Origin: Malachius bipustulatus
Lineage: Eukaryota; Arthropoda; Insecta; Coleoptera; Melyridae
NCBI GenBank assembly: GCA_910589415.1
Contig: OU342631.1
Span: forward strand, 16,616,001 to 16,680,000
Reading direction: 5' to 3'
Length of the DNA: 64,000 nt
The stretch's first letter is position 1. Every line of letters begins with the position of its first letter. The notes beneath the pieces were generated by a model. It was given only the letters and a program-made list of their open reading frames with translations. It was not told the DNA's origin and did not search any database. Of this stretch, positions 1 to 13,229 are shown in pieces. A program made the position numbers and the translations under genes.

Positions 1-282
1 TACATGTTCCTATTTTAACTTTTCACGTTCTATTCTATGGTACGGAAACATTTGTACTATCTTGATTTTGAGAAATCTCAGACTTTTTTATATTCTTTAT
101 CACTCTGTATAAACATTTCATCTACCTACATCACAGGGTACATAAAAAAGTAAAATAGGAACATGTAATTCGTTTTTTTCTATCTTGAGCCGTTTTCGTT
201 GTACTTGAACTTATGAAAAAATCCACCGTTTAGCCCATCACAGAGACCGACTCGAATGAGCTGGGAGCTGGGACACCCTGTA
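1..282 (-). mobile_element. Truncated end of a TACAGGGTG-ended repeat family
   Basis: Read on the minus strand it starts at 282 with TACAGGGTGTCC and later carries AAAACGGCTCAAGATA and ATTACATGTTCCTATTTTA. The same order of landmarks occurs on the plus strand at 63626-64000, so both are copies of one family. An inverted copy of ACATGTTCCTATTTTA lies at 1-20 against 150-168, making a local hairpin. The element is cut by the window edge. Confidence 0.65.
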
Positions 283-435
283 TGTATTTCAACTATTTTT
301 TGAAAATGATATTCCTAAATATAACCTTAGCTAAGGTTGTAAAAATGTTGCTACGATGCTCAAATTTTATTCTTAGATATAGAAACTCTGAACAAAACTG
401 TATGTTGCACGGTAATACATGGTGAGAAATTTCTG

Positions 436-1208
436 TACTATACCCATCATTACGATCTCGTAAACGGTAATAGATACAGGGTCGATAGAATTATTGAAAA
501 GTTGCACAATTTATGCTTATTAAGAATCTGAAACAAAATTCATGAACACTTCAGAATTTTCTGAATTAGGTATCCTGAAAAACTGAAAAATTGTTCATAT
601 AATTCGTCAACAGAGCTATCCATTTGACACTAGATCTTAGGGTTTTCATAGTTTACTTTTATTTTTCTTTTGGCCTATTGTTTTTCGTGTTATTCGGAAT
701 TAAAAAAAAATCAAGAAAACCAAAAACTTATTCTTTTTTCGAAAAATATTAAGAAAATTACTCCTCCGAATGACGTCAATATGACGTCGCGACGTTGACA
801 TTGCTTGGATAAAGTTTTTTTATAGCATTCGCCTAATTTGAATGTTTTTTAGAATAAGAAGAAAAAATTTGGAAGAAATTTTTTTTTTGAATGTGAAGAT
901 AAATATTTTGCATCTTTCATTTTTTTAATATCCAATGACATATATAAATACAACTACAATATGGCGGCCATAAGAAAAACAAAAGTCGACTATGAAAACC
1001 CTGGGATCTAGTGGGCTTTGAAACCTGACGACTAACCTACAATTTTTTTTTCAATAATAAAAAAGGTATGACTGAAAAAAGAAAACTTGATTTATCATTT
1101 TTTCAGGATATTTCAGCAACGTAATAATAATCACAAAAGTGTGCAGCTTTTCTCTAATTTAACCGATCGTGTATCTCTATCCGACGAGATCCCAATGATG
1201 GGTAGTAC
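436..1208. mobile_element. TIR element, family C (non-autonomous)
   Basis: The left end reads GTACTATACCCATCATTACG and the right end, reverse-complemented, GTACTACCCATCATTGGGAT. Both arms continue with GATCTCG and a GTATCT/AACCGA block, although the arms are diverged. A second copy with the same arm order is at 48473-49462. The interior has no coding signal. A CRE-like TGACGTCA-related pair (GACGTCAATATGACGTC) lies at 772-788. Confidence 0.55.
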
Positions 1209-3258
1209 AAAAATTTACCACCCTGTATACAGAATAAAGAACACCCTGTATATTATTATATTTGTGAGGTTTTTTTTTCTGTATATTATGTCTGAGTTGG
1301 CAAGTTATTCAATTTTCTTTCTTAACTGTTTTTGACCATTCCTTGTAAAGATGTTTCTCTCTAATGTAATTTTATTTAAAAATAACACACTGTATATTGC
1401 CTACCTAAATTTTCGATCGAGAATTTTTTTTGTTGCATAATAATAGTACTTTTAGTTTTCTTAATTATTATTATTGTTGGTCAATTTTTCATAAACAACA
1501 ATATAGCATTCGGCGCCAGGACGTGGGAAAATAACGCAGAAAAAACCTCAAGTCATGCGTGTAAAATTTTTTTTTAAATCGACAAAGAAAAATGAATGTT
1601 CTTCTGTGTATCTCGAAGACGAGGAGAGCTACAGAAGGACCGACTACAGTTCTGAACTTCTCAGATTTATACACATTGACAGGAGAATTTTTTTTTTTTA
1701 TAATTTTCACGAAACTTCGACGTTTTGATGAAAAATAATCCAGCCGCGGATCGTAAAGTCCTTAGTATTTTTCGAAAAACGCTTGTAAACATTTTCAAAA
1801 ACCAAAAAATCGCAATCTTGTCACCTTTGAAGGGTCATATCTCGAGAACCCAGAGCCGCAGGTAAAAATCGTTTTCAGTTTCGGAATCGTCACCCTCTAA
1901 TAAAAAATCTACAAGTTGGTTCGACAATAAAAAAGTTTGTTTATTAAGAATTGATAAGACAGAGAGAAGACAGTATAGAAGCGACCTTACAAGGTCCCTC
2001 GATCGAAACTGTTTTCCACTACACATTTGGCAGAAGTTCTATAAAAGAATAAAGATCAAGTATAACTTATATGGAGAGAATCTCTGTAAATGGAAAACCG
2101 GGTAAGCATGGAGAAGCGCAGACTGTTGCTGCTACTGTTTGTATCCAACACGCACATATTATATACAGTATGTACGTATCTGGCATACAGGAATTTCAAT
2201 TTTTCAACAAGCACCATTATTATTCCTTTTTTTCATTATCGATACAGTTAGCTATTCAATATAAAGACTTTGTGTTGGCTAGCCTGCCTTTTCAGAACCA
2301 TTTGTTATGAAGAAAGAGTTGGCTACTTTAAGGAATTATTTATTGTCGCGGAATTATCAATAGGACTTGTCATTGTCGATAAGGACAAGTTCATGTGTAA
2401 GTAATAATAAACAACTTTCTCCGGCATACGCTTACGTCTTTATGGCATTATTTGAAAGCCCAAGTTATTTAAAGATTTCTAAAAAAAAAAGCTCAAAGCT
2501 ACCTACACCATAAGCCGCTCTTTTACCTACATGATCGCATCTTTAATTTAATATTTAAAAATCAGCTCACGAATTGATGATTATAACATCTGAAATGGTA
2601 AAAGAGTGGGTTGATAATCGTTAGTAGCAACATTAATTGATTAAGTTAATTAATTTATAGACCTCCTTATGTGTTTGTAATTAAGGCTGATGGTGGGAAC
2701 AGAAAATGGGAAAAATGCGCTGGTAATTATTCTGATATTGGTAAAGAAATTATATTAGTAATTTAATGATCGAAACTTCATAATTCCTTCAAAATATTTT
2801 TGTCTAGTACAGTAAAATAGTAAGAAAAAAACAAGACTCTTGCAAAAATTAATTCTTGAACGGAACCACGTAACTTTTATCAATGAACCAAATTACTTTA
2901 TACACTTTTATAAAATCGATTTCGAGTTAAAAGATATGATTTTTGTCCTGTTACTTTTAGATCAGATTTGTATAAAAGACTGGAAAAAGTTACATTGACG
3001 TTAGCTGGTTCATTAATTTTTATTTTTTATTTTTCATATTTGATTAAAGTTTTTACAATAAGCGATGGGGCCTCTTATCGCACATAAGAGGCCCCAGGCG
3101 CAATACAATTTTGAGCCCTCACCGGCTCACCCCCCTTTAAATATGTTCACTGCTCCTACATTTATAGGTGTATGTAATGCGCGAATTCTACGCCCATGCT
3201 TCTTACTCTGGTTTACAAAAAAGTGAGACATAGGGAAATAACATTGAAAATTAACCAA
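1209..3258. other. No gene; scattered transposon ends
   Basis: AT-rich sequence with homopolymer tracts. CACCCTGTATA ends occur at about 1222 and 1242 and a weaker ACACTGTATAT at 1387. They are probably solo ends of IS630-like elements. The short open frames here (for example 1489-1710 and 1835-2310) have low-complexity translations and resemble nothing I know. Confidence 0.5.
3067..3095. repeat. Perfect GC-rich hairpin
   Basis: GGGGCCTCTTAT and its exact reverse complement are separated by five bases (CGCAC). It stands alone in AT-rich DNA and is probably the core of a small hairpin element; its function is unknown. Confidence 0.7.
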
Positions 3259-3480
3259 TACAGGGTGTTTCGAAAAGTGTCTGAAAATTAAAGATGTGAT
3301 TTATTGGCGCGTTCTGAGAAAAAAAGTTCCCATTAACATGGGGTCAGCAAACATACTGTTTTCGAGATACAGGGTGTCCAAAATTTTTTTTTTCTGTTTT
3401 TTGACAATATCTTATATTCAGGAAATTCACCAGCAATTGCAGCTATACGGCAGAATTTTCATGTCAGTTCATTAGGTATA
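3259..3480 (+). mobile_element. Left-end fragment of an IS630/Tc1-mariner-like element
   Basis: It starts with TACAGGGTGTTTCG at 3259 and has a second internal TTCGAGATACAGGGTGTCC at 3362-3380. The 54.84-kb element shows the same internal arrangement (GAGATATAGGGTGTCC at 54949). No matching right end was found, so this is a fragment. Confidence 0.5.
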
Positions 3481-6400
3481 CTCTTTGAAGATTTCTTATT
3501 CAGGCTAGTTAATAATGGGTTCATTAATTTTCCTTTTAACGTGCTTATTGATTTTTCTCTTGACATTGATGGAAATTTCCTTGTCACAAACCATCTCCAT
3601 CAACTTCAGAAGAATTTGACCATCGGCGGTGACAAAGTTGAAATTATTTTGACACGATCTTGACCATACATTTGGAAACCAAATTGATCTTCAGTTACAA
3701 GAAGGTCCCTCCTCCCCACAAATGATCCTCCAACATTACAGCTTATTTCATTTATATGATTACCTTGCTTCGTGAAGCTAGATGCGATTCCCAATTATTG
3801 AAGTATGCCATTCCTTTTCGTGTAATTGGGAATTTTTGACACTCAACCTTGTGCGCACAGGAGATTTTTGATTTATACTAATGTGAGCAAACTATTTGAT
3901 TGAATCGTGAACCATTTTCGCACAAGCTATCCTTACGAACTGTGTATGATTTTCTTGTTCTTCTGGCTTGATGAGCAAGAAACTCTTCTTCAAAGTATAT
4001 CAACAGTCAGACCATGGACGAATTGTTAAGGCAAGAGCATTGCTCTCTGTGGAACACCGATATTAATTAAGTACTACCGGAAGGGAGGGAGCGAAATTTT
4101 TGCCAAGCATAAGCGCCTGGAATCGAATAGTTATCATTTATTATATGATAATCGCAAAAATGCTAAATGGGGAGATTTTTGTTCTGATCTCATAGGTAAA
4201 GTAGTGATTGTTATAAATTTCTTGACAAAGTCGCATTGGATACATGAAAAATTGTGCGCTATTCTCTTGAACAGAAAACTTTTCTTTCAAAAATGTGTCA
4301 CTTTTCTTTAAACGATCTCGTCATCGTTTAAGATAATAATTATCCTTAAATTTTTCTCGCAATCAAGTCGCGTGTTGAACAAATCGAGCTCATGCACTTA
4401 AGAAACCTGCAATTAGTCGTGGAAATTAGATTAGATTTCAAGAAATGAGAGTAAACCAAGTTACTCTCGTGATTCATCACGGCCATCCAGAGCTCCAGAG
4501 ATAGATCAAAACCTGGACTGTAGTCACAAGTAATTTATCGCGTAACGGATTCTGTATTAGTAAACTGAAAATTCAGGTAAAATTGGCTCGACGCCTAATT
4601 ATTAATATTAACTGTGATATAAGACTATGAAGACCATCGCCGAAATAATCATAAATATCAGGCAACTGGCCAAATTATAAATAACAATGCATGCAACCAG
4701 CGTGTGTTGTACTGTAATAGTCTTTAGCAGAGTTCCCGAGGATTTTCCGCGACAAATTATTATTACATATTTCGATACTATACACGAAGTTGCTAGGTCT
4801 TAATATCTTTTGATCTTTTGATCTGTCAGCCTTGTCAGCATTGTCATAAAGGTTAAAAGTTTTTATTAGGCATTTATTCTTTGAAATGTCAATGAGGTGT
4901 TTTAATATAACCTATACTGACCTGAGTATATCGCATAATATCATGCCCTTTATTCTAGATATTTTCAGCGTACAGTAGTTATAGTAGGTATAAAAGTGTG
5001 TAAATAATCTAGGATACCTTATCCATTTGAGTTTTTACGTAAGGTTTATGTCCACATTGTACCAACCCTTAGCAATATTTTCAGGTCTAACAGTTCTTTA
5101 TCATTCTGGATCTGCATAATTTCTTCTCCGAATATCGATTATTATAATGACAAATCCATTAGTATTATCAACGAATTACTCCTTAAAATTAAACTTAATT
5201 GCATAATAGCCGATTCAGATTCCTTGTTTCCAGTCGAATCCTGTCGAAAATGGTACAATCTATAACAATGGTATCACGTTATGATTAACAACCATCTTAG
5301 TCGACCTTGCGCCCAACCCATCTTTAAACTCTCGGCAAACCGACCATGCTCACTCGTGTGCGTCCCTATTATGTGCAAATCTGCCATAATAATCAGAATC
5401 GAACAATAAACCTCCTATATATGAGTCGAGTTTATATGCCCATATCTGAAACAGGCACACTCAGCTATTTGCAGAAGATGTATGACAGGTATAATTGCGA
5501 GCCAGGGTTGCGTTGACTCAATCTGAGTGTGTTAAATCAGTCTGAGTAATCAGTTCAATAATCCTGCCAAAATAATTATTACAATCGTTTCCTGGAGGCC
5601 TAGATTCAGGATTGGAGTATTTTTCGCTCGGTGATCTAAATTGCTTTCCTGAAAATTGACTGATGTCTGTGGAACACCTGTGAATCAGACTTTTTAACAA
5701 TAATAAGCCCGTTCGAGGAATTGCAATTATAAATCTATGTACAATTACGTGAGTAAATGTATTTTCGAAACGTTACCAGGAATCTTTTAGAAAATAAATT
5801 ATCAAAATAAGCTACGATGTTACCATTACCACTTATATTGATTTGTCCCAATTTCTGCTTAGTTCGCTTATTATAAATAGGTTATGAATCGAGAATTTCT
5901 CATGCTTATTATTGGAGCTGGTAATGACATGAATGATCATTCAGCAAATCTTGATAATCAGAAGACTGACCAAGTACAAGTTGACTGACATTGAAATATT
6001 TCATCCAAGACGAGATTCGCGACAGTTTTGAGAAACCTGAAATATAAGATGATTTACTTAAGCCAAGTTTAGTTCAGCCTCAGTTGATTTTCATGCAGTC
6101 TGTTAAATTTAAAAATCTAAAAACTTTCAAAAATAAGTCACTGTCAAAGGTTAAGAAATATTTAGTAGAGACTGAGTAGACTGCAATTAAGTAACGCGGG
6201 ATCAAGAATTTTCCTATATCATTTTACGTATTGTGATTTGATTACCTACAAGATGAATGAAAAATGATAGTCCATCTTTATTTCAAAAAATTGTAAAGTT
6301 AAACAACATTACAGAAGCAGGTACTAAAATATTACTAAAATTTGGGCGATAATTAAAATGATAAAAGGAGTGTCTTTTTTTGGTGTCTATAATTTAAAAA

Positions 6401-7288
6401 ATTTGATTAAGAGATTATCCAAGCCTACAGTATGGGAGATTGTACTATCCAGACGAGAAGCTGCAGGACCAAGTCAAAAGAAATAAAAGAAATTATTAGA
6501 AGACTTGGAAAATTTTATTACTTCATTTGTGAATTATTTTTCCATATCCTAAGACAATAAAGTTGGTTTTGGCTAAGATATGGAAAAGCTTTATGGTTAA
6601 TTTGATTGGATCTCGCAACCTGAGAGCCTTCTAAATTGTGTAAGTTAAGTTTTTCTGAGAGTACTTAATTGTTAAATTGTAAAAATAACTCCAGGTAAAA
6701 TAATGTTTAGGCAGTTGTCAAAAATGTACTCGTACTGTGAAGAATGATCTGAGAGTAGACGTGATTTGCAAATTTATTCTAATCATCTACAGTTCAAGAA
6801 CCTCTTCAAACATCACAAATGTTATCGCACTTTCCATTGTTGCTCACTTCAAAAATTCAAAAAAAATCAATTATTATAATCAATTCCAAAAAAAGCCAAA
6901 ATTTTTTCGAATTTAGATGAGCGCTGTTTCATTTAATTTTTTTTAAACGCGACAAAGTGTTATTATAAAAAAGACTTTCTAAATATTTATCACATTATGC
7001 TGCCATTTAAAATTTGGTAATTACAGTAGGTGGAACTTCAATAAGGATAGGTGAGGGTGAGTTTAAAGTTACTATTAGAATTAGTTATTGCGGTTTTTCT
7101 TGTCATAAAAACCATTTTGTAAGAGAAACTGTGTTTCAAATAATTGATTAGTTTCACAATATTTTTTGTTGAATTATCTATTTGAATTGCAACACTTCTT
7201 CGAGTTACTCTTATTATTTCTTTACATAAACCTGGTCTCGAAATCTCGAAAATGGCAAGTCATACCAGTGAACCAATTCCTTTATGAA
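3481..7288. other. No gene recognised
   Basis: AT-rich, apparently unique sequence. Short frames at 3606-3794 and 5518-5700 have no recognisable domain or flanking splice signals. It probably belongs to the large first intron of the minus-strand gene. Confidence 0.4.
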
Positions 7289-7338
7289 ATTGATTATGAA
7301 TAAAACACTAACACATTAGTGTTTTATTCATAATCAAT
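7289..7338. repeat. Perfect 23-bp palindrome with a 4-base loop
   Basis: The arms at 7289-7311 and 7316-7338 are exact reverse complements (TGATTATGAATAAAACACTA and its complement), with loop CACA. The lack of any mismatch suggests a recent origin. Confidence 0.85.
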
Positions 7339-7579
7339 AAATATGCAGAGATTCTACGAAGTAAGGGTTGAAAACATAAATCCTTTATGAAAACTTAGTG
7401 GTTGCCTTACGTAGTTTTGGTACAAATTTTCATAAAAATCGACGAACATTTTTTCATGCAAAACTGATGAAAAGAGACGATTTGTAGGAAAAAACCTCAA
7501 TTTCAACAATATATCTTGTAAAATTAAAAATTTTGCATAATTTTTTTTCTTTATAAAATTTTTACTATTTCTTTTGACT

Positions 7580-7900
7580 ATCTGCTAACCGGACGAGAGC
7601 GACACCCTCCAATTCATCACAGTCCTCGTTCTTAATAAAGAAGTGCAGCAGACTGAATTATTAAACAAAAAAGACCGTAATTACGGGTGATAGTTCAGTG
7701 GGTCTTTCACCTATAGTCGACGACCGTTCCCCGAGCCACAATGCAGGAACGGAAATTTCAGAACGAATCAATTATTTAGCGGCAAGACGGGCAAAACGTC
7801 AACAGTGTTTAGCAGACAATGATGATGGTACAGTCTCTCCTCGGTCCAATGCCTAGGTCACAGCGATATAATCACGTTAGTGCGTCGCACAAATGACACA
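7580..7900. promoter_or_regulatory. GC-richer islet, possible conserved regulatory DNA
   Basis: Composition rises here and homopolymers thin out, without a long open frame. The stretch has no repeat structure that I can see. Regulatory function is inferred from composition and an intronic position only. Confidence 0.25.
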
Positions 7901-10900
7901 CATTTATATCCACTAAGTACACACATACACGGGCAAAGCAATTACTCTGCTTAAGCCGCTTAAAATCGGTAGCTATTACAGGCTACGTGTGTAGGTACTC
8001 TTCAAACAAACACCAGGTATAATTCGGGAGATTAAGGTTTATGCTTGCCCGAATTAAGAATAAAGGCTGTATATATATATATATATTTTTATTTGATATT
8101 TTTTTATTTTTATCGCTAATGTTCCGATTTTCACATCAGTAAAAAGTGCACAATTTCGACTCACAAGCTGTTTCTCAGAAATTTCCTTATTTAAGGTTAC
8201 AAATTGATTACATTACCATACTGGCAATTAAATTAAGTATCAAAAAATGGAATAAAAAATAAGGGTTGCCATTTAAAAAAATGCCGATGACGTCACCACT
8301 TTTTCGTGCATCACCCTGTATACCCAAATATTATGTCAAAAGTTGAACAACTCAAAAACAAAATCGACCTGTTTTTTTATTTTTTCAAAAAAACAGCCCT
8401 CTCCGTTTTATCGAATTTATCCGTTACTTTTGGGAAGCACTGTATATACTACTGAAGATGAAGAAGACTATACCAAAACGCTTTCGAGTTTTCTTTTTTT
8501 TTTTTTTGGGGGGGTAGAGAATTATGTTCATACATATACCAACTCCAAAGTGAGAAGGAGTATCACCTTCTTGAAATCATGTTTTCGTCATCATGTTAAA
8601 GATGAGAAAGTTAATAATCTAAAGAGAATGATTAATAGGATTACGCGTTTTGGGAAGTAGCAGGGATGGCCTAGAGAGGTATCAGAAGGAATAGGGTAGG
8701 TACTAGGTATTACAATAAAGTCCTGTGATACTCCATCATTGTTCTCGTAGAAGTTATCGGAAGACCATTCCACAATCGAAAAAGAAGTTTGTGATTAATT
8801 ATCAGAAGTTTGTGGGGATGGATTTTGGTACTTGTACCAAGTGAGCTTAAAGAAGAAGAAGAAGAAGAAGCATTAAAATTCAAGTAACTTTTTGCAGTGA
8901 CACCGCAACAAATTGTCACTCTTTAGGGATTTCAAGGCCTAAAGCAAACCAGTGGTTTGCTGCTTGATGCATCCAACCAGATAAAAATCGGTTTGATGAT
9001 GGGTCATTACCATCCAATTTACGATAAGTTAGGCGTGTTCTCATGGTTGATAATGTCCTTTGGGAGTTGTAGTGGATATGATTTTTGAACTTTATGAAGA
9101 TATTTACGCAATATTGCTCGCAGAGACCACCGAGATATCTCCATTTAAGAGCGTGTCGTCTTGTCGATATTCATGGTTGGTGCTTCATACTCCTACGTGT
9201 ACATCGCATCTTAAGGGACAAGATGACGGTATTTTCAAGATGACAGTAAAATTCGCATTGATCCGCAAAATAGACGAATTTTTTGGCATTGAAATAAATT
9301 GATTAACAGCCGTACATTCGAAAGATGTAAGTAGCCGCATGATTCATTTTCAAGTAATCTATTTGACTTGTCAATATTTTTAAACAAATACTCACTTCAG
9401 AGACTTTATAATTTTTCCCACAATACTGGGATATTTCTTCAGAAGTATCCCAGAAGTGATGTCACTGCGGATTCAGAATAATTTGTATCGGATATTTAAG
9501 AGATATAAGGGAAGTGTAACGATAATGGTAGTATAATATTCGAGAATAATAAAGGTAATGGTAGTGTGTGGGATGCAGATTCAAGCCTAAGCGACGAGAT
9601 CAATGAGGACACTTTTTGCTATTATCGTATTCCAAGGTTGACCTCCGATTCAGGTTTTCTCAATTTTTTGATCAGTCTCTTCATGAAAGGACTTCAATTT
9701 TTCATCAGTAAGTGACTCTGACCCAAAGATGTTGAGTCTGAGGCTACTTAAAAGGCCTCAGGCAAAGTTTCTTAATTTCTTGAAGAAGCTTACATAAATA
9801 AATCTCGTATTTTGAGTTATTGAATTTTTTTTTATAATTATTGGTCTGTAATGATTTAATCAAGTCAAAAACTTATACTATGCTTAAATCAAGTAGATTT
9901 AAGGGAATACTTTAAACGAGTTTTCTTTAAACGAGTGAAGAAGGAAATACAATTTTACATTAACAGCACATGAAGTGGCTCGTTGGTGGTTTTTTTGAAA
10001 GTTATAAAAGTGAAAAGAGTGAGTAATGGTGCATATTAATATCGTTATCGCTACCACATGCAAGGAAACACAACACAGGTTGTTATGTAAGGAGGATGCA
10101 ACCACAACTCGAGTGGAATTATTAAGAAATTGGAGCACCTACACAGTTCATTCATTCCTAGCCAAAAACTAATATGCTTCTCTGCCAAATGTTCCACATT
10201 AATTTCACACTGGTTAATTATTACGGCGGGACTGTAAAGGGGACTATTTCCATCCTCGACGCAAGGTAAACCAATTAGGAAGTTATAAATTCATGCGTGT
10301 ATTTGCTTCTGCATTAATTTCATACTTATACATACTACTGAAACTGATAATTTATATTCGCTGCTTGGTTATCCTTCATGGCTCATATTAATTCGTCCTG
10401 GCAATTTTATATATTTTTTTGATAGTCCTGTTGTAAAAACAAGTATACAGGTGTTCCCAAACTTTCCTGCCAAGTGGAAACCACAGAACTGGGAGGCGTG
10501 TTAATCTAAATTAAACTTAATACAAAAATGTTCTCTTGGTAATAAAAACTGTTACAAAAAATTTCTTTGTAATATCTCAAGGTGTTTCTATTTAGATAGG
10601 TAGTAAAAAATTTAAGTTTCTTAAGATGCCCGGTACTTATGTATATTTATGCCCGGTACTTATCAATATTTGAAGGAGGGTGGGGGGGGGGGGCAAAAAA
10701 GCGGTGCTTATAAAAATTTTATATGATTTCAGGAAAAATCAAACGAATTTGATAAAGTTGAATATCGTGAATAAGCTTATTAAAATATGATTGGATGGTA
10801 AAAATTTAGGGGTAGTTTTGGGAGTTTCATAAGATCTCAAGAACTGCGGACTAGGTTTATATCTGATGAGGTAGGCGGGTAGTACCTAGCATGAAATAAA

Positions 10901-11289
10901 ATTGGTTAGTAAACAAATTGGAGGGATTATTTACAACATACATTGTGCCCAGGATAACGATGAAAAGCATAGGAATCTCGGAAACCGTGAGAGTTACAGG
11001 GTCGGTTAAATTAGCTTAGCGAAAAGCTGGCCGATTTAGAGGTTAATGATATTCAGTTGAGAAAACCAGAAAATTCCGCTTACATCGGAAGATGGTTAAA
11101 AAAAGTTATTCGGAAAGGAAGCACAAAGAACACTTTCTCGTTGCTAATTTTTCAATTAATAAACTTTATTTTTTTATATGGCCCGTAAAAAGTACATCCT
11201 GTATTAGATAGCATTTTAAATTATGAATTCAACAATGCATAACACTTTTTTTTGTTTTTTTTTTGCAAGGATATTTTGGTGTAGTAGGC
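7901..11289. other. No gene; microsatellites and isolated TE ends
   Basis: Contains a (TA)8 run at 8071-8086, a CACCCTGTATA end at about 8310, an (AAG)7 run at 8850-8870, a GGGATA hairpin at 9427-9456 and a 12-G run at 10682-10693. A family C fragment in minus orientation (ACAGGGTCGGTTAAA) is at about 10967-11020. The short frames at 8343-9302 and 9899-10138 are not recognisable proteins. Confidence 0.45.
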
Positions 11290-12095
11290 GTCGATGACAA
11301 CTTATGACAAAAAGACTTATGACGCTGACAAAAGGACAAAAATGCTCAAATATGAGTTACGCTGTAGGGCTTGCATCACCGAGTATGACAAATGGTTGTG
11401 AGAATCAAGCTATTTTTTCCCTGAATTCTCCCATTTCGCCCCCATTTCTCCTCCTGAACTTTTTTGCGAAGCGCCGCTGGTGATATGATATGATATGATA
11501 TGATATGATATGATAAATATGATATGATATGACAACCCTAATGATATGATAAAGACAGAGACATTGATGTTTCATCACTGGTTATTTCCATCTCATCAGT
11601 CGACACACTCCTTTGGTGGTAATATGTCAGACTGATGAGCTGGAAATAACCAGTGAAACATCAATGTCTCTGGCTTTATCATACCATTTTGGTCTCTTAT
11701 AGTTTTTTGCCTCTGCAACCGTTATCAATAAAAAGAAACAATTTCCTCCAATTCGTTAGAAAAAAATTCAAATTTTTGAAATGGTAAAAAATGCTCTGGC
11801 TTTTTTATTTGTAAATAATATAATTTTCTCATTTCCATTAGTTTTGACACTTTTGTCGGCACCGTCTGTTAAAATTTAAAGCTGGGATAACCCTGTTGTG
11901 TGCGACTTAACTGTTTGACTAAAATTTGACTCCTCAAGGAACTATATAAAGAAAATAAAAAGTAAAAATCTTCAAATTCCAACCACCTGTAGAATGGTAA
12001 AGAAGCTTTTGCGGACATATATTTATATGTATGCACTTTTAAGCATAAAATAAGCCAAAGAATTCTGCTTTCGTATGTAGCTGGTATTAAGGATC
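11290..12095 (+). mobile_element. Diverged copy of the 53.2-kb TIR element (family B)
   Basis: Several blocks match 53243-54017 in the same order: GTTACGTTGTAGGGCTT-like, TTTCGCCCCCATTTCTCC, TATCAATAAAAAGAAACAATTTCCTC-like, and GCATAAAATAAGCCAAA ahead of a TGTATGTAGCTGGTATTAAGGA-like end. The left TIR is lost or decayed. A hairpin-bearing segment (11481-11682) is present here and absent from the 53.2-kb copy. Confidence 0.6.
11481..11682. repeat. GATAT microsatellite followed by a long hairpin, nested in family B
   Basis: Pentanucleotide (TGATA)n runs from 11481 to about 11532. An inverted repeat follows at 11546-11682, whose arms begin ATGATAAAGACAGAGAC and end TCTCTGGCTTTATCAT. The arms match over about 50 bases with few changes, around a loop near 11602-11630. 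The segment replaces about 60 bp of the homologous element at 53.58 kb, which suggests a nested insertion. Confidence 0.65.
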
Positions 12096-13229
12096 CAAAA
12101 AGATCCAAAAGACCTGAAAACTGATCGTTTTAAACTGAATACAAATAAAAATACAATGAAAAAATTGGGTTTAATTAATTTTTAGCAGCAGAAGTAAGTT
12201 TCACAGGAATAATTTTCGTATAAACGCTATAATCCTTTGAATTTTAACACCGTTGATCCTGCTGAAAGCAAGTAGCTGAAAGCATCAGCAACTGAATCTG
12301 AAGCAGCAGCCAGCAGGAAGCCCACACCGAGTAGTAGCGTCGGCGGAATATTGAGTTATACAGAGACCTCTTTATAAGTGTGGCGTTTTAGCGCCGTTAC
12401 ACAATACACCTGCCGCACCAATACTAATGACTGCCTGTGAAGCCGTCCTCAAAATCGCTGACAGACCGAGTCGTCTTTTAGCTATTTATAAGCAGACTCC
12501 ATCGGTAAACAAAACCAGAACAAATAAGTTCATTACCTATCGCCGATATCTCATTTTTCGCTCTTTTTTTATTTCTCGCTAGAGAAACGTCGCGTTAAAA
12601 TATGCTGCACGTTTTATTTTCAAGCTTCCTCAGTCTTGCATATTTCTAACATTATTTATTGGGCAAATAAAATAATATAATGCCTAATGATGATATTAAC
12701 CATTTTTATATTCCTGCATGGAGTCTTTATTCTTTTCCTGCGGTCTGCGGATAAAACCTCGTAGCTGGAAGGAGTTAAATTTGGACTTAAACAGTTAAAC
12801 GTTAAGCTTTAATAAATCCACAGCCAAGAGACTTGAATGGCTGAAAAGACGTTAGGACTTCTCCGTCAGGGAGTAAATTTTCTGGAGGAAATACGAAATT
12901 TTCTTGCAGTGTCCAGAATTTTGGTCCAGAATAATGTTTAAATTAGCCTCACACAAGCTGGTCGGACAAAAAAATAACCTAAAAGTGTTTTCGATTTTTT
13001 AAACTTGTCGTGAGAAACTATCAAAAAATTTGCAGGTCCAGTAATCAAATTTATTTCGGCAAACTTTAAAAAACAACATCTCAAAAACGGCAAGTTCAAC
13101 TAAAAAAATATTTCCGTTTTACAATCAGAGTGGTTCAATCTTATTTAATAATGGTCTTTCATTGAGAATTTAAAAGAAATAATAATAATACCGACAATCA
13201 TTGAATAATCGGCAAAAAAACTTCACTTT
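12096..13229. other. No gene; GC-richer islet at 12.27-12.52 kb
   Basis: The stretch 12270-12520 is richer in GC, with CAGCAG/AGCAGC words and CpG, but has no sustained open frame or splice context that I trust. It may be conserved intronic regulatory DNA. The rest is plain AT-rich sequence. Confidence 0.3.

Noticed and set aside
3067..3095. GC hairpin as a transcription terminator
   Set aside because: Rho-independent terminators do not apply in a eukaryotic nuclear context, and no T-run follows.
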